This document shows, piece after piece, positions 1 through 9,616 of a DNA stretch of 64,000 nucleotides; the stretch's first letter is position 1; each line of letters opens with the position of its first letter. Source of the DNA: Pseudomonas sp. UMAB-08 (GTDB lineage: Bacteria; Pseudomonadota; Gammaproteobacteria; Pseudomonadales; Pseudomonadaceae). The translations under genes and the position numbers were made by a program. The notes under the pieces were generated by a model, which had not been told where the DNA came from, did not search any database, and saw only the letters and a list, made by a program, of their open reading frames with translations. The stretch lies in contig NZ_LT607427.1 of NCBI RefSeq assembly GCF_900095225.1, positions 1 through 64,000 on the forward strand. The letters run 5' to 3'.

Positions 1-2
1 GC

Positions 3-3000
3 AACTTCGATAACCTGGTGCTGCCAACCGCACCCACGACCACCAACGTCAACGACACCATCGACACCACTTACATCGGCATCCAAGGCTCGACGACTGT
101 GGCAGAGGGTGCCGCCGCAACCTATACGCTGACACTGACGAACGCGGCTCAAGCTAATCACCCCGTGACCGTCACCTTGAACTACAGCGGTACCGCCGCC
201 AATGGCACGGATTTCACCGGCCAGACCACCGCCACCATTGCGGGAGGCTCCAGCAGCGTCAATTTCACTATCCCGACTATCGACAATGGGCTAGCGGGCA
301 CCAGTAAAAACCTCGTCATTACCCTCTCCAATCCAGTGGGCGGCAACTTTGAGGCCCTGGCCATCGCCACCGGCACCATCTCCACTACTATCACCGACCA
401 CGCGCCCGCACCGGCGAACGGCCACATCCTTGGTACAGAAGATACCCCCCTGGCTCTAACATGGGCCGGTTTCAGCACCAACATCGACCCGAACGCGGTC
501 GGTGCTGGCATCACACTGACCAAACTGCCGTTAGATGGCACGCTGACTTACAACGGCAACGTCATCACGTCGTTGGACCCAAGCCATCCTCTGTTCATCA
601 GCGCAGCCGATCTCAGCAACGGCCATCTGATTTTCACACCGGCACTCAATGCATCGGCCATCCCTGCTGATGGCGCTACTGCCGGCACCCTGGGCAACAA
701 TAAAGCTGATTACGCACAGATCGGGTTTGAGCCAACAGTAGGTACAACAGTCGGCGCTGCGTCGACCGTTATCGTCGATATCACACCTGTAGCTGACCTG
801 CCGACGCTGAGCATCGGCACTGCCCTGCCGCCTGCGACGGGTTTGATCAAAGAAACCTGGAGCAGCTCGAACAGCACGACCGACTTGAGCAAGCTGGACG
901 GCTCCGGCGGCGGAGCTTCGGCTAACCTGTTGCAGACCGTTATCGGCGGCGCCACCCACAACACGGCCAACCAAACCACCGTCACTAACGTGGCCGAAAC
1001 AGATGTGCCAGTAGGTATTGCCTCGAAAACGTCCGGCTTGATCTACCTCGAAGCCGGCCATTCGTACACCTTCACCGGCACAGGTGATGACAGCCTGCTG
1101 GTGACGGTGGGTGGCAAACAGGTTGCGTCCGACACATGGGCAGGCGGCGACATACTCAAAGGCACCTATATCCCGACCGTGAGCGGTTATTACACGCTGG
1201 ATATTTTCCACTACAACCAGAACGGTCCTGGCAACTACGACGTGAACCTTTCGGTCGACGGCAAGGCTGCGACCGACCTGAGCACCTCGGGTGTGCCGAT
1301 CTATACCTCAGTCGCTAGCCTGACGGCAGCCGGCATGCACATCAGTGACCTTCAAACCAGCGGCCTCGGTGGTACTGGCGAAGGTTACTACCAGGGTTAT
1401 CAGCTCAACGAAGGCGTGGAAAACGGCAAGGTATACTTGTCCGAGGTCGTCGCAAAACTGACCGACACGGACGGTTCTGAATCGCTGAAAGTCAGCTTCT
1501 CCGGTATGCCGGCAGGTTCTGTGTTGAGCGACGCTGCGGGCCATACGTTCGCGGTTGATGCTTCGGGCGTTGCCACTGTCACCGGTACTCCCGGTGTCAA
1601 CCTGGACCTGAACACGCTGGTCCTGACGCCGCCGACGGGCTACACCGGTACGTTCAACTTGATCGTGACCGCAACGTCGACCGAAAACGCCAACGGCAAC
1701 ACCTCTACACCAGTGGTTGGGACTATTCCGGTGAGCGTTTCCGCCCCAGTGGTTTCTGAGGTCAGTATTCACCACAGCACGAGTAGTACGACCGTTAGCG
1801 AAGGCGGTACTGCAGGCTTCGACGTAACACTGTCGCAGGCGGCGCCGACCGGCACCACGGTCAACCTGGTTTACACCGGCACCGCCAGCAGTGGTGCGGA
1901 CTACACCGGTGTGGCGTCGGTGTTCATTGCTGCGGGTTCTACCTCTGCCCACTTCGACATCGCGACCATCGCTGATCACATCGTCGAAGGCAACGAAACC
2001 CTCACCATCGCGATTAGCTCGATCACGACCGGGCAGTTCGAAAGTATTGTGCCAAGCACCACAGCAAGCAGCGTCACCACTACGATCATCGACAATGATC
2101 TTCCCGCAGCGACTGGCCAACACGTTCCCGGTACAGAAAGCACTCCTCTGGCGCTGACATGGGCCAGCTTCGGTACCAATATCGACCCGAACGCGGTCGG
2201 TGCGGGCATCAAACTGACTCAACTGCCGGTCGAGGGCACGCTGTCTCTCAACGATAAAGGGTTGACCGCTACAGACGTGGGCACGGTCATCAGCAAAGCG
2301 GATATCGACGCAGGGCATCTGGTCTTCACGCCAGTAGCCTATGCATCGAGCATCCCTCTTGCTGCAGGTAGCAGCACTGTCGGCCTGGTAACTTCAGTCG
2401 ACCCTACGCATCTGGGCAACAACCAGGCGGATTACGCGGCGATTGGCTTTGTGCCAACGCTGGGTACAATTGTCGGCAGTGCAGCGAACCTAGTGATCGA
2501 TATCACGCCAAAAGCCGATATGCCGGTGCTGACCATCGCTAGCGGGTCCAACGAAGGCGCAGAAAACAGGACGATTTCGCTTGCCGCCATCACCACGAAA
2601 TTAATCGACACTGATGGTTCCGAAACGTTGACCGTCAAAATCGGCGGTATGCCACCAGGTTCGGTTCTTACAGATGCCGCAGGCCACACGGTAACCGCCG
2701 ACGCCTTGGGCAATGCCAACGTGGTAGGTGTTCCCGGCGTTGCCGATTTGGACCTGACTACCCTTACCATCAAACCGCCAGCTTATTACAGCGGTTCGTT
2801 TGACCTTACCGTGACGTCGACCTCTACCGAGCATGCTAACGGCTCTACGATCAGTACCGCACCCGCCACCCTCCATGTGATTGTGGACCACGGTACTTTC
2901 ACGGGGATTACCGGCACCACAGGCAATGACGCCATATCGGTCACCAGCAGTAACAACATCATCGTCGGCGATCCTGGCTTGCCAGTAGTCTCAGGCCAGA

Positions 3001-4490
3001 ACTACAACATCGCGTTTATCGTCGACTCCTCTGGAAGCATGGGCACGGCAGCAATGACCGCTGCCACCAATTCACTGAGCACGGTGTTTGATGTGCTGTA
3101 TACCAGCCTCAATGGTACTAACCACGGCACTGTGAATATCTTCCTGACCGACTTCAATACTCAGGTTAAACACTCGCTCACTGTTGACCTGTCTTCGCCG
3201 AATGCGTTGTCAGCGTTGAAAGCTGCCTTACGCACTATCGTGTCGTCTGGCAATACCAACTACGAAGATGCGTTCAAGACCACATCGAACTTCTTTGACA
3301 GTGCAACCGCCAAGAACAATGTGGGCGCGACTAACCTGACGTACTTCATTACTGACGGCCAGCCAAACACCCATGAAGTGAACGTTCTCAGTAATCCACT
3401 GGTCATCGACTATAAGTCCACCTCTGCGACCGACTTGACGCTGGACACGTTGATCAACGTGAATAATTACACCCTCGGCACTGCGCTGACCATGCAACTG
3501 AGTAAAACTGGCGGTCCCCAGACAATTATTGACACTTCGGGTCATGTACTCCTATGGACTGAAAATAGCGCTGGTGACTGGAGCAGTAAACCATTGGATG
3601 GGACCCTGCACTACGAGGGTGATCACCTTACGTACGAGCTGTCCACAGCAAGCAAAAACGGTTACGGAACTGGCAGCGACACAACAGCTGCGTTCAACGT
3701 GTTAGCCGCACAGTCACATGTTCAAGCCATCGGTTTGAACGGCCAGAGCCTGACCGCTCTGGTTCCGTATAACAGCCACGGCACTGGTGATGCGCCACTG
3801 GGTAACATCGACCCTTCGAACCTGGCTAGTGCGATTCTTTCGCACAATGGTTCTGCCGGCAGCGATACCATCACCGGCGGCAGCGGTGACGACATCATCT
3901 TCGGCGACTTGGCGAACCTGCCAGGCACCACTAACGGCGGCTATGCGGCACTGCAAGCTTATGTAGTGGCAAATGGCGGGGCTAACACTGTCGAAGGTGT
4001 GCATCAGTACATTACCCAGCACGCCAGTGCGTTTGATATTTCGGGTACCAGCGACGGTAAAGACCATCTGTTGGGCGGCGATGGCAACGACATTCTGTTC
4101 GGTCAGGGTGGCAACGACATTCTTGAGGGCGGCAACGGTAACGACACGCTGATCGGTGGTTTGGGCGCCGACACCTTCGCCTGGAAGTCGGGTGATATCG
4201 GTAACGATGTGATCAAGGACTTCAACGTAGCGCAAGGTGATAGCATCGACTTGACCGACCTTTTGCATAACGAAACCGCAAGCACGATCGATAACTTCCT
4301 CAAGCTCGCCAGCGCCAGCGACGGTTCGGCGGTGCTGCAGGTCAGTTCTGCAGGAAATCTCAATGCTGCCGGTGGTGTCGCCAATGCGGACGTGACGATC
4401 AAGCTTGAAGGCGTCAGCTTCTCCGGCTCCAGCATCAACTCGCTGATTGCCGGTGCCGACCCAACGATCAAAGTCGAACCCCACGGCTGA
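3..4490 (+). CDS. lapA: Large adhesin LapA, C-terminal part (5' partial)
   Basis: The reading frame is open at the left edge, so only the last 1,495 or so residues are present. Two Calx-beta-like units (about 77-400 and 1780-2095) are each followed by a similar block starting GTE(D/S)TPLALTWA (about 430-800 and 2140-2520). A PA14-like segment (about 860-1290) occurs only in the first unit. A von Willebrand A domain with an intact DSSGS MIDAS motif starts near 3020. Glycine/aspartate RTX nonapeptides lie near 3850-3910 and 4070-4170 and should bind calcium outside the cell. The end matches type I secretion targets exported by LapBCE. In the family, LapA is held at the outer membrane by an N-terminal retention module (outside this window) and released when LapG cuts it. 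The nearby lapG-lapD pair supports the assignment. Confidence in LapA-type adhesin is high; the exact domain count is by eye. Confidence 0.93.
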   Translation, partial: NFDNLVLPTAPTTTNVNDTIDTTYIGIQGSTTVAEGAAATYTLTLTNAAQANHPVTVTLNYSGTAANGTDFTGQTTATIAGGSSSVNFTIPTIDNGLAGTSKNLVITLSNPVGGNFEALAIATGTISTTITDHAPAPANGHILGTEDTPLALTWAGFSTNIDPNAVGAGITLTKLPLDGTLTYNGNVITSLDPSHPLFISAADLSNGHLIFTPALNASAIPADGATAGTLGNNKADYAQIGFEPTVGTTVGAASTVIVDITPVADLPTLSIGTALPPATGLIKETWSSSNSTTDLSKLDGSGGGASANLLQTVIGGATHNTANQTTVTNVAETDVPVGIASKTSGLIYLEAGHSYTFTGTGDDSLLVTVGGKQVASDTWAGGDILKGTYIPTVSGYYTLDIFHYNQNGPGNYDVNLSVDGKAATDLSTSGVPIYTSVASLTAAGMHISDLQTSGLGGTGEGYYQGYQLNEGVENGKVYLSEVVAKLTDTDGSESLKVSFSGMPAGSVLSDAAGHTFAVDASGVATVTGTPGVNLDLNTLVLTPPTGYTGTFNLIVTATSTENANGNTSTPVVGTIPVSVSAPVVSEVSIHHSTSSTTVSEGGTAGFDVTLSQAAPTGTTVNLVYTGTASSGADYTGVASVFIAAGSTSAHFDIATIADHIVEGNETLTIAISSITTGQFESIVPSTTASSVTTTIIDNDLPAATGQHVPGTESTPLALTWASFGTNIDPNAVGAGIKLTQLPVEGTLSLNDKGLTATDVGTVISKADIDAGHLVFTPVAYASSIPLAAGSSTVGLVTSVDPTHLGNNQADYAAIGFVPTLGTIVGSAANLVIDITPKADMPVLTIASGSNEGAENRTISLAAITTKLIDTDGSETLTVKIGGMPPGSVLTDAAGHTVTADALGNANVVGVPGVADLDLTTLTIKPPAYYSGSFDLTVTSTSTEHANGSTISTAPATLHVIVDHGTFTGITGTTGNDAISVTSSNNIIVGDPGLPVVSGQNYNIAFIVDSSGSMGTAAMTAATNSLSTVFDVLYTSLNGTNHGTVNIFLTDFNTQVKHSLTVDLSSPNALSALKAALRTIVSSGNTNYEDAFKTTSNFFDSATAKNNVGATNLTYFITDGQPNTHEVNVLSNPLVIDYKSTSATDLTLDTLINVNNYTLGTALTMQLSKTGGPQTIIDTSGHVLLWTENSAGDWSSKPLDGTLHYEGDHLTYELSTASKNGYGTGSDTTAAFNVLAAQSHVQAIGLNGQSLTALVPYNSHGTGDAPLGNIDPSNLASAILSHNGSAGSDTITGGSGDDIIFGDLANLPGTTNGGYAALQAYVVANGGANTVEGVHQYITQHASAFDISGTSDGKDHLLGGDGNDILFGQGGNDILEGGNGNDTLIGGLGADTFAWKSGDIGNDVIKDFNVAQGDSIDLTDLLHNETASTIDNFLKLASASDGSAVLQVSSAGNLNAAGGVANADVTIKLEGVSFSGSSINSLIAGADPTIKVEPHG

Positions 4491-4500
4491 TCACGACTGA

Positions 4501-4528
4501 GCCGGCAGCCGTTCACGCGGTTGCCGGC
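4501..4528 (+). terminator. Hairpin after lapA
   Basis: An inverted repeat with arms GCCGGCAGCCG and CGGTTGCCGGC (one G-T pair) starts 10 bases after the lapA stop. There is no clear T run, so it may be a weak terminator or only a 3' stabilising hairpin. Confidence 0.4.
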
Positions 4529-4605
4529 GACGTGCATACTCGCGCCAAACGCCTATGTTGCCGAGACTCGACGCAGTCGCCGCGCACTCCAACGAGGGAT
4601 CTTCA

Positions 4606-4944
4606 ATGTTCTACGTTCAACGTGATGCCCAAGGTTTGCTCGTGCGCGTAGAAGCAGCACCTTATGCCGAGTCAACCGACATGCTGCTGGCCGATGATCA
4701 TGAGATCCAGGCCTGGTACGCCAATGAAGTGGTAGAGAACAGCCTGAATCAGCTCAAGCAAAGCGACATGGAGATGATTCGGGTACTTGACGACTTGATT
4801 CAGGTGTTGACCCGCAAGGGCGTGATTCGCGTGACCGACCTGCCCCCTGCCGCACAAGCCAAGCTGATGGATCGGACCCAGGCCCGTGAAGCGCTGGGCG
4901 GCTTAAGCCATTTGATCAATGATGATGAAATGGGGCTGATTTGA
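4606..4944 (+). CDS. Small conserved Pseudomonas protein between lapA and lapD
   Basis: This is a 112-residue acidic soluble protein without signal peptide or membrane segment. The start MFYVQRDAQG was chosen because GAGGG lies 7 bases upstream; an ATG 51 bases further upstream has no such site. Homologues in Pseudomonas are often labelled tryptophan synthase beta subunit, but it is far too short for that enzyme (about 400 residues) and I see no PLP-binding lysine context. It should be treated as uncharacterised. It follows lapA on the same strand and converges with lapD, so a link to adhesin biology is possible but only by position. Confidence 0.8.
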   Translation: MFYVQRDAQGLLVRVEAAPYAESTDMLLADDHEIQAWYANEVVENSLNQLKQSDMEMIRVLDDLIQVLTRKGVIRVTDLPPAAQAKLMDRTQAREALGGLSHLINDDEMGLI

Positions 4945-4972
4945 ATCTGCAACATGTGACACGCTGACACTT

Positions 4973-5000
4973 ATAGGCGCGGGCTCGCTCGCGATAGTAG
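4973..5000. repeat. Degenerate REP-like fragment
   Basis: The sequence TATAGGCGCGGGCTCGCTCG and its flank resemble half of the Pseudomonas REP element, whose intact inverted pair is seen at 59451-59513. It sits in the convergent gap between the small gene and lapD. Confidence 0.35.
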
Positions 5001-5051
5001 CAACGCGGTATCCAATTAGACCGCGTCGTCTGCTTCCCGATGAATTCGGTC

Positions 5052-7001
5052 CTACAGGCTCCACGGCCCCGGTTGACCAAACAACTGGCCCTGTACGCCT
5101 TGTACACCCATTTCTCGAATCACCTGGAATTCCCCCTCAGTTTCTACACGTTCGGCGATCAACGGCAAATCAATGCTGTGCGCGGCGCGCTGGATGGCTT
5201 CGATAAACAGACGCTTATGGCTTTCTTCATCGATGGCTCGGATGTAGCTGCCGTCGATTTTAAGGTAAGCGAGCCCCAGATGAGCCAAATTGCCGATCAT
5301 GCTGAAACGGCCACCGAAGTGCTGCACCGCCAGTGAGAACCCAAACTCGCGCAGGCGGCGGGTAAGTTGCTCAAGTACTGCCTGCTCGGGCAGTTGCTCT
5401 TCACCTATTTCCAGCGTGAGCCGGTTGCCCAATCGCGAATAACGCTTGAGCGTTTCAAAGACCTGATTCAGGGCTACCGGGTCGGCCAGGGTCGCCGCTG
5501 AGAGATTCAACGCCAGCGATTGGTTATGCAGCGTCATTTGCTGCAGAACCAGTTCAAGCATGAGTTGGTCGAGCCGTGTCGACCAACCAAAACGCTCCAG
5601 CCACGGCAGGAATCGGCCAGCAGGGATGGTTTGCCCCTGGTCATCCAGCAAACGTGACAGTACCTTGTAATGCAGCACGTATGCTGGATTACGGCTATCC
5701 ACCACGGGCTGAAAGAACAACTGAAAACGTCGCTGGGTCAGCGCCTCATCAAGCAGCTTGTTCCAAGTGTGCTGGTCATCACCTAAGGTGACGGCTGCAC
5801 TGTGTTCGATGCAGCTCCAGCTGCGCTCACCCTCGATTTCCGCTTGGGACAATGCTTGATCGGCAAGACCCAGCAACGTTTGCGGCAAATCACCCGGGTT
5901 GTACGGAGCCAGTCCGATGTAAGCCACCGGGGTAACATCCGACGCCCCGGTGGCCTGTAGGCTGAGCAGGGAGTTTTCAAGATTTTGCGCCAGCAATAGC
6001 GCTTCTGCGCGCATCAGGCCAGGCGCCAATACGGCAAACTCTCCCCCTCGGCTGCGGGTGATCAAGTTGTTGGTTTCCGGATGGCGTGCGCATTGGCGAA
6101 CCAATTGTTCGGTGATCGCCTGAAGCAGTTGATCGGTACGTTTGCCGCCTAGACGCTGGTTCAACCCTGCCAGATCTTTCACCCGCACCAACAGTAGGTA
6201 ACCCGAACTGGCTTCTTCTTGGTTACTGACCCGAGCATTGAGCTGCATTTCGAAATAACGACGGTTGGCCAGGCCGGTGAGGCTGTCCTGATAAGACTCG
6301 ATGCGTAGTTTTTCACTGCGCTCAGTATTTTCCTGAAACAGTGCTTTGAGTTTTTCGACCATCTGGTTCATGGCCTGAACGACCCGGCGTAACTCAGGCG
6401 TACTGGGTAGCTCAGGCAAACTAAGAAATTCGCGTCGGGCGATAGCCTGAGATTGCGCGACCATGTAATCCAGAGGCTTTAACTGTCGGCGCAGTAACAA
6501 GGCGCCAAGAACCGCGCTCACCAGACCACACACTACTAACCAGCCCAGGCTGCCGAGCGCGCTGTTCCACAATTTAGCCAGTGCAAACATCGGGTGGCTG
6601 ACCACTTCAACACGTGCCGCCTGCTGCCAGCCGCGGCTGACAATTGCATCGCCTCCGGCCGCGTCGAGGCCGATCAGTTTAACGAACCAACCCGGAACAC
6701 TTCCGCTATCGGGAGCACCTGAACGCTCGACGATGACTTTGTTGGTGGTGATGTCGATAACCCGAATGCTTGAATAATAGCCACTGTCAAAGATTGAGCT
6801 GACCATCAATTCGACCATCGTTGGGTCGTCAATATTGGGTGTCAGCGACAGTGCCAACGAAGTCGCCGCGTCTTGCGCGTGTGAGCGCAACTGATTGACG
6901 TATTGCGCGCGCGAGGTCTCCACGCTGACCATGAAGCTGCCGCTGAAGGCGACGACCAGGAACAAACAGATCGCGAGCAATAACTGTTTAAACAGAGACA
7001 T
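5052..7001 (-). CDS. lapD: c-di-GMP receptor LapD
   Basis: This 649-residue inner-membrane protein controls LapG. Order: N-terminal transmembrane helix (about residues 5-25), a periplasmic LapD/MoxY-type output domain, a second helix (about 150-172), a HAMP segment, a GGDEF-like domain and an EAL-like domain. Both enzymatic signatures are degenerate: RGGEF replaces GGDEF and KVLSR replaces the EAL core. This is the known LapD pattern, in which the EAL domain only binds c-di-GMP. With c-di-GMP bound, the periplasmic domain sequesters LapG so LapA stays on the surface; at low c-di-GMP LapG is freed. It starts 8 bases after lapG on the same strand, forming a lapG-lapD operon, and converges with the lapA side. 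Confidence 0.95.
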   Translation of the reverse strand: MSLFKQLLLAICLFLVVAFSGSFMVSVETSRAQYVNQLRSHAQDAATSLALSLTPNIDDPTMVELMVSSIFDSGYYSSIRVIDITTNKVIVERSGAPDSGSVPGWFVKLIGLDAAGGDAIVSRGWQQAARVEVVSHPMFALAKLWNSALGSLGWLVVCGLVSAVLGALLLRRQLKPLDYMVAQSQAIARREFLSLPELPSTPELRRVVQAMNQMVEKLKALFQENTERSEKLRIESYQDSLTGLANRRYFEMQLNARVSNQEEASSGYLLLVRVKDLAGLNQRLGGKRTDQLLQAITEQLVRQCARHPETNNLITRSRGGEFAVLAPGLMRAEALLLAQNLENSLLSLQATGASDVTPVAYIGLAPYNPGDLPQTLLGLADQALSQAEIEGERSWSCIEHSAAVTLGDDQHTWNKLLDEALTQRRFQLFFQPVVDSRNPAYVLHYKVLSRLLDDQGQTIPAGRFLPWLERFGWSTRLDQLMLELVLQQMTLHNQSLALNLSAATLADPVALNQVFETLKRYSRLGNRLTLEIGEEQLPEQAVLEQLTRRLREFGFSLAVQHFGGRFSMIGNLAHLGLAYLKIDGSYIRAIDEESHKRLFIEAIQRAAHSIDLPLIAERVETEGEFQVIREMGVQGVQGQLFGQPGPWSL

Positions 7002-7009
7002 CAGAACTC

Positions 7010-7744
7010 CTAGAGATCAGGCTCGGCCGGGAAGCCTTCGGCCTGCATCTTTTTCAACACATCCTGCCAGCGTGACAGTCGTTTCGTATCACCCACTCGT
7101 TTATTGCCTGTCGCACCCGGCAACCACAATCCTTCGCCGTTGAAGGCATAGACCGGTAACAGGTCTGTTCTTTGGCTGGCCGGTTTGATTTCATTGATAA
7201 GGCTGTCAAGTACCAACGGTTCAGCGCTCGAGCTGGAGTAGTACGTCAATACCATGTGTGCACGGTTGAGGCGTAAGGCTTTGACATAAGTGATCAACAG
7301 TTTATCGTTTGGTACCCCTAAGTGCCGAAGGCTGAAGTACTTGGCGATTGCATAATCCTCACAATCGCCAGCACCTTTCCAAAGCGATTCTATAGGCGTC
7401 GCCCAATAATCCTCTACGTGCCAGTTATCAATGTCTTCTACATAGCGGATCTGGTGATTAAAGAACTGATTGACGACCTCGAGCTTTTCTTTCTCGCTGA
7501 CCTGCTTCTCGGTCGATAGCAAGCGTTGCCAAGCGTCGATTCGAACGCGACCCTCGCCTAAAGGATCATACAGGGCCTCGGCTTTTCGGCTGATAACGGA
7601 AAAATCCCAATCGGCATTCAGGCTGCCTGCCAGCGCTATACCGGTCAGTAACAGCGTGAATGAGAGCCAATACCCTAAATAACGGGTTCGCTGCGACCGA
7701 TTAAAAGCAAAACGTACCGCCACTGAATTAGTCCGTTCGGTCAT
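7010..7744 (-). CDS. lapG: Periplasmic cysteine protease LapG
   Basis: This is a bacterial transglutaminase-like cysteine protease that clips LapA near its N-terminus and releases it. The proposed triad is visible: Cys in GAGDCEDYA, His in NRAHMVL and Asp in LVLDSLIN. An N-terminal hydrophobic helix (LGYWLSFTLLLTGIALAG) exports it. The start MTERTNSV was chosen by similarity to family length (244 residues). A longer frame reaches 7810, but the extra 22 residues look unlike a signal peptide. Neither start has a strong ribosome site. Upstream lies the mobile-element scar at 7912-8371, so its promoter must fit in about 170 bases of old sequence or lie in the scar. Confidence 0.93.
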   Translation of the reverse strand: MTERTNSVAVRFAFNRSQRTRYLGYWLSFTLLLTGIALAGSLNADWDFSVISRKAEALYDPLGEGRVRIDAWQRLLSTEKQVSEKEKLEVVNQFFNHQIRYVEDIDNWHVEDYWATPIESLWKGAGDCEDYAIAKYFSLRHLGVPNDKLLITYVKALRLNRAHMVLTYYSSSSAEPLVLDSLINEIKPASQRTDLLPVYAFNGEGLWLPGATGNKRVGDTKRLSRWQDVLKKMQAEGFPAEPDL

Positions 7745-7911
7745 CCGAGAACCGGTCGATGGTGCGGGTTCAATCCGGGAAAAACAATGGCATTCTGCAA
7801 TCATACCCACTAAATATCTGGTGTGCCTGTTGCGTTTAAAAAGCTATGCCTGCGTTAAGTGTTGCACAGGCTCATGTCTGAGTGACTCCCTCAATAAATT
7901 AATGGATTGAT

Positions 7912-8028
7912 TTAGTTTCCATAACGTTCAAGCAGGCGCTGCCAGCCCAGGTAATTGGCCAGATACTTGGGGGCTACACCATGGAATGGATGCAACCAGC
8001 CTTTCAGGCGGCAGTGATAGGCATTGAC
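7912..8028 (-). pseudogene. Transposase C-terminal remnant (IS1595-like)
   Basis: The minus strand reads VNAYHCRLKGW...GVAPKYLANYLGWQRLLERYGN and stop, 38 residues. This resembles the conserved end of IS1595-type DDE transposases (VNAYHSRLK, GVATKYL, NYLGWRR). Nothing upstream continues the frame: it is interrupted exactly at the intron stub at 8029. The family name is from memory of the motif, not from a search. Confidence 0.65.
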
Positions 8029-8170
8029 GTTTAGGAGGCGGATTTACATCCGCCGTCCTCTCACATACTTGGACGTACGGTTCCGTATACGGCGGTTCAT
8101 GTTATACGACTAAGCCGGTTTACCGTATCCAATATCGAGATCAGCCCAAGTCGCTCCCAGAGCTTCTTCG
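8029..8170 (-). mobile_element. 3' end of a group II intron (domains V-VI), 5'-truncated
   Basis: On the minus strand the run GAACCGCCGTATACGGAACC, then GTATGTGAGAGGACGGCGGA and a second stem GGCGGATGTAAATCCGCC, ending CCTCCTAAAC, matches the domain V plus domain VI tail of bacterial group II introns. The intron boundary falls just before the transposase codons at 8028, so the intron had inserted in that gene. No maturase gene or 5' end is present. An imperfect hairpin (CGCTCCC/GGGAGCG) at about 8152-8176 may be leftover domain IV. The right boundary is approximate. Confidence 0.65.
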
Positions 8171-8203
8171 GGAGCGCCTGACTCATATGTTACGCATCCA
8201 TCC

Positions 8204-8371
8204 ATCAAGCTCCGCACCGATCGCAGTCACCTGGGGACCGATGAGCACCCGCTGCTCATCATCCCTGGCATGGTTGCTTCGGTCGACATCATCACCGGCA
8301 AGAAAAGCATCCTCAGCTACCTGCTAAAGCCCGTGCTTAAAGCACGCGCTGAAGCAATGCACGAGCGGTAG
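8204..8371 (+). pseudogene. lapC-like (HlyD family) 3' remnant
   Basis: An open frame without start reads IKLRTDRSHLG...IIPGMVASVDIITGKKS...LLKPVLKARAEAMHER and stop (55 residues). This is the typical C-terminus of HlyD/LapC-type periplasmic adaptor proteins of type I secretion. It begins abruptly next to the intron stub. It is either the tail of a duplicated lapC or what is left of the native gene after rearrangement; the intact transporter genes would have to be outside the window. Confidence 0.8.
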
Positions 8372-8404
8372 CGGTGCGACAGTCACCTACAAGACATCAG
8401 CCAA

Positions 8405-9412
8405 TCAGCGCACCACCCGGCCCGAAACAAAGTGCGCGATATCGTTGTAACCCGGTGTTGATGAGTGCCCCGGTGTGACCAGCGAATCAATAAACGCTTC
8501 GTCTTCGGCAGTGATTTTCACGTCCATAGCTTTGATGTAGCCATCCCACTGTTGCTCGGTGCGCGGCCCGACAATGGCGGAAGTGACGGCCTGGTTGTTC
8601 AACACCCAGGCGATGGCGAACTCGACGATGCCGACGCCTTTGGCTTGGGTGTACGCCTGGATTTTCTGCGCAATACGCAGGGACTCGACCCGCCATTCGG
8701 TTTCCAGGATACGTTTGTCCTGACGCCCGGCGCGGGTGCTGCTGTCGGGGGTGACGTCGGGAGCGTATTTGCCGCTGAGCACACCGCGCGCCAGAGGGCT
8801 GTAAGGCACCACGCCTAAACCATGAAAAGCCGCAGCGGTGATTTGCTCTATCTCGGCCATTCGGTTGGTGATGTTGTACAGCGGCTGGCTGATCACAGGT
8901 TTGTCCACCCCCATGCGCTGGGCAACATTTACGACTTCGGCGATGCGCCAGCCGCGATAGTTGGACAGGCCCCAGTAGCGAATCTTGCCTTGGCGCAGCA
9001 GGTCGCCGATGGCCGACACCGTTACTTCCAGCGGGGTGTCGTGGTCTTCGCGGTGCAGGTAATAGATGTCTACGTAATCGGTGCCCAGCCTGTTCAGGCT
9101 GGCCTCGATGCCATTGAAAACATGTTTACGGCTCAGCCCACTGGAGTTGGGCGCACCTTTGGCGGGACCATAGCCCACTTTGGTCGCTACCACCCAGTCA
9201 TTGCGCCGTGACGCGATGGCTTCCCCGACGATTTCCTCGGAACGCCCACCGCCATAAACATCCGCCGTGTCGATGAAATTGACGCCCTGATCCCAGGCCT
9301 TGTCGATGATGCGCAGGGACTCTTCAGTACTGGTCTGCTCGCCGAACATCATGGAGCCGAGGGTCAACGTAGAAACCCGCAGGCCGGATTGGCCAAGAAT
9401 GCGATAAGTCAT
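8405..9412 (-). CDS. Aldo/keto reductase
   Basis: This 335-residue NADPH-dependent TIM-barrel oxidoreductase has the family pattern: GSMMFGEQTS near the N-terminus, the catalytic Asp/Tyr region FIDTADVYGGGRSEE, Lys in VVATKVGYG, His in YYLHREDHDTP, and the cofactor loop GPRTEQQWDGY. The start at ATG 9412 has AAGGAT 9 bases upstream and was preferred over a TTG 18 bases further out. Substrate cannot be told; this subgroup resembles the YajO/Tas type acting on aldehydes. It has its own transcription unit next to the lap scar. Confidence 0.9.
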   Translation of the reverse strand: MTYRILGQSGLRVSTLTLGSMMFGEQTSTEESLRIIDKAWDQGVNFIDTADVYGGGRSEEIVGEAIASRRNDWVVATKVGYGPAKGAPNSSGLSRKHVFNGIEASLNRLGTDYVDIYYLHREDHDTPLEVTVSAIGDLLRQGKIRYWGLSNYRGWRIAEVVNVAQRMGVDKPVISQPLYNITNRMAEIEQITAAAFHGLGVVPYSPLARGVLSGKYAPDVTPDSSTRAGRQDKRILETEWRVESLRIAQKIQAYTQAKGVGIVEFAIAWVLNNQAVTSAIVGPRTEQQWDGYIKAMDVKITAEDEAFIDSLVTPGHSSTPGYNDIAHFVSGRVVR

Positions 9413-9576
9413 GCTCGATATCCTTTTCAATGAGTGGAAGGGGAAAACAGAACCGTCAGCAGCGACTCTTCCTGGCTACCGTCCTCAATCTTCTGATCGT
9501 TGTCAAACACAAGCGAGTTGAGCAGACAAAGTGACCGTTCCGGCACCTGATAAAACTTTTCCATCGCCCAAATTTA

Positions 9577-9596
9577 AGCCCGGCAAAAGCCGGGCT
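9577..9596 (-). terminator. Terminator of the repeat-protein gene
   Basis: AGCCCGGC-AAAA-GCCGGGCT is a perfect 8-bp hairpin 20 bases beyond the stop of the 9617-9970 gene. On the minus strand it is followed by TAAATTTGGG. Confidence 0.65.
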
Positions 9597-9616
9597 GAAA
9601 GGACCTGCATGAGGTG

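Noticed and set aside
4606..4944. Tryptophan synthase beta subunit for the small gene after lapA
   Set aside because: Although homologues carry this label, the protein is about a quarter of the enzyme's length and lacks its motifs.
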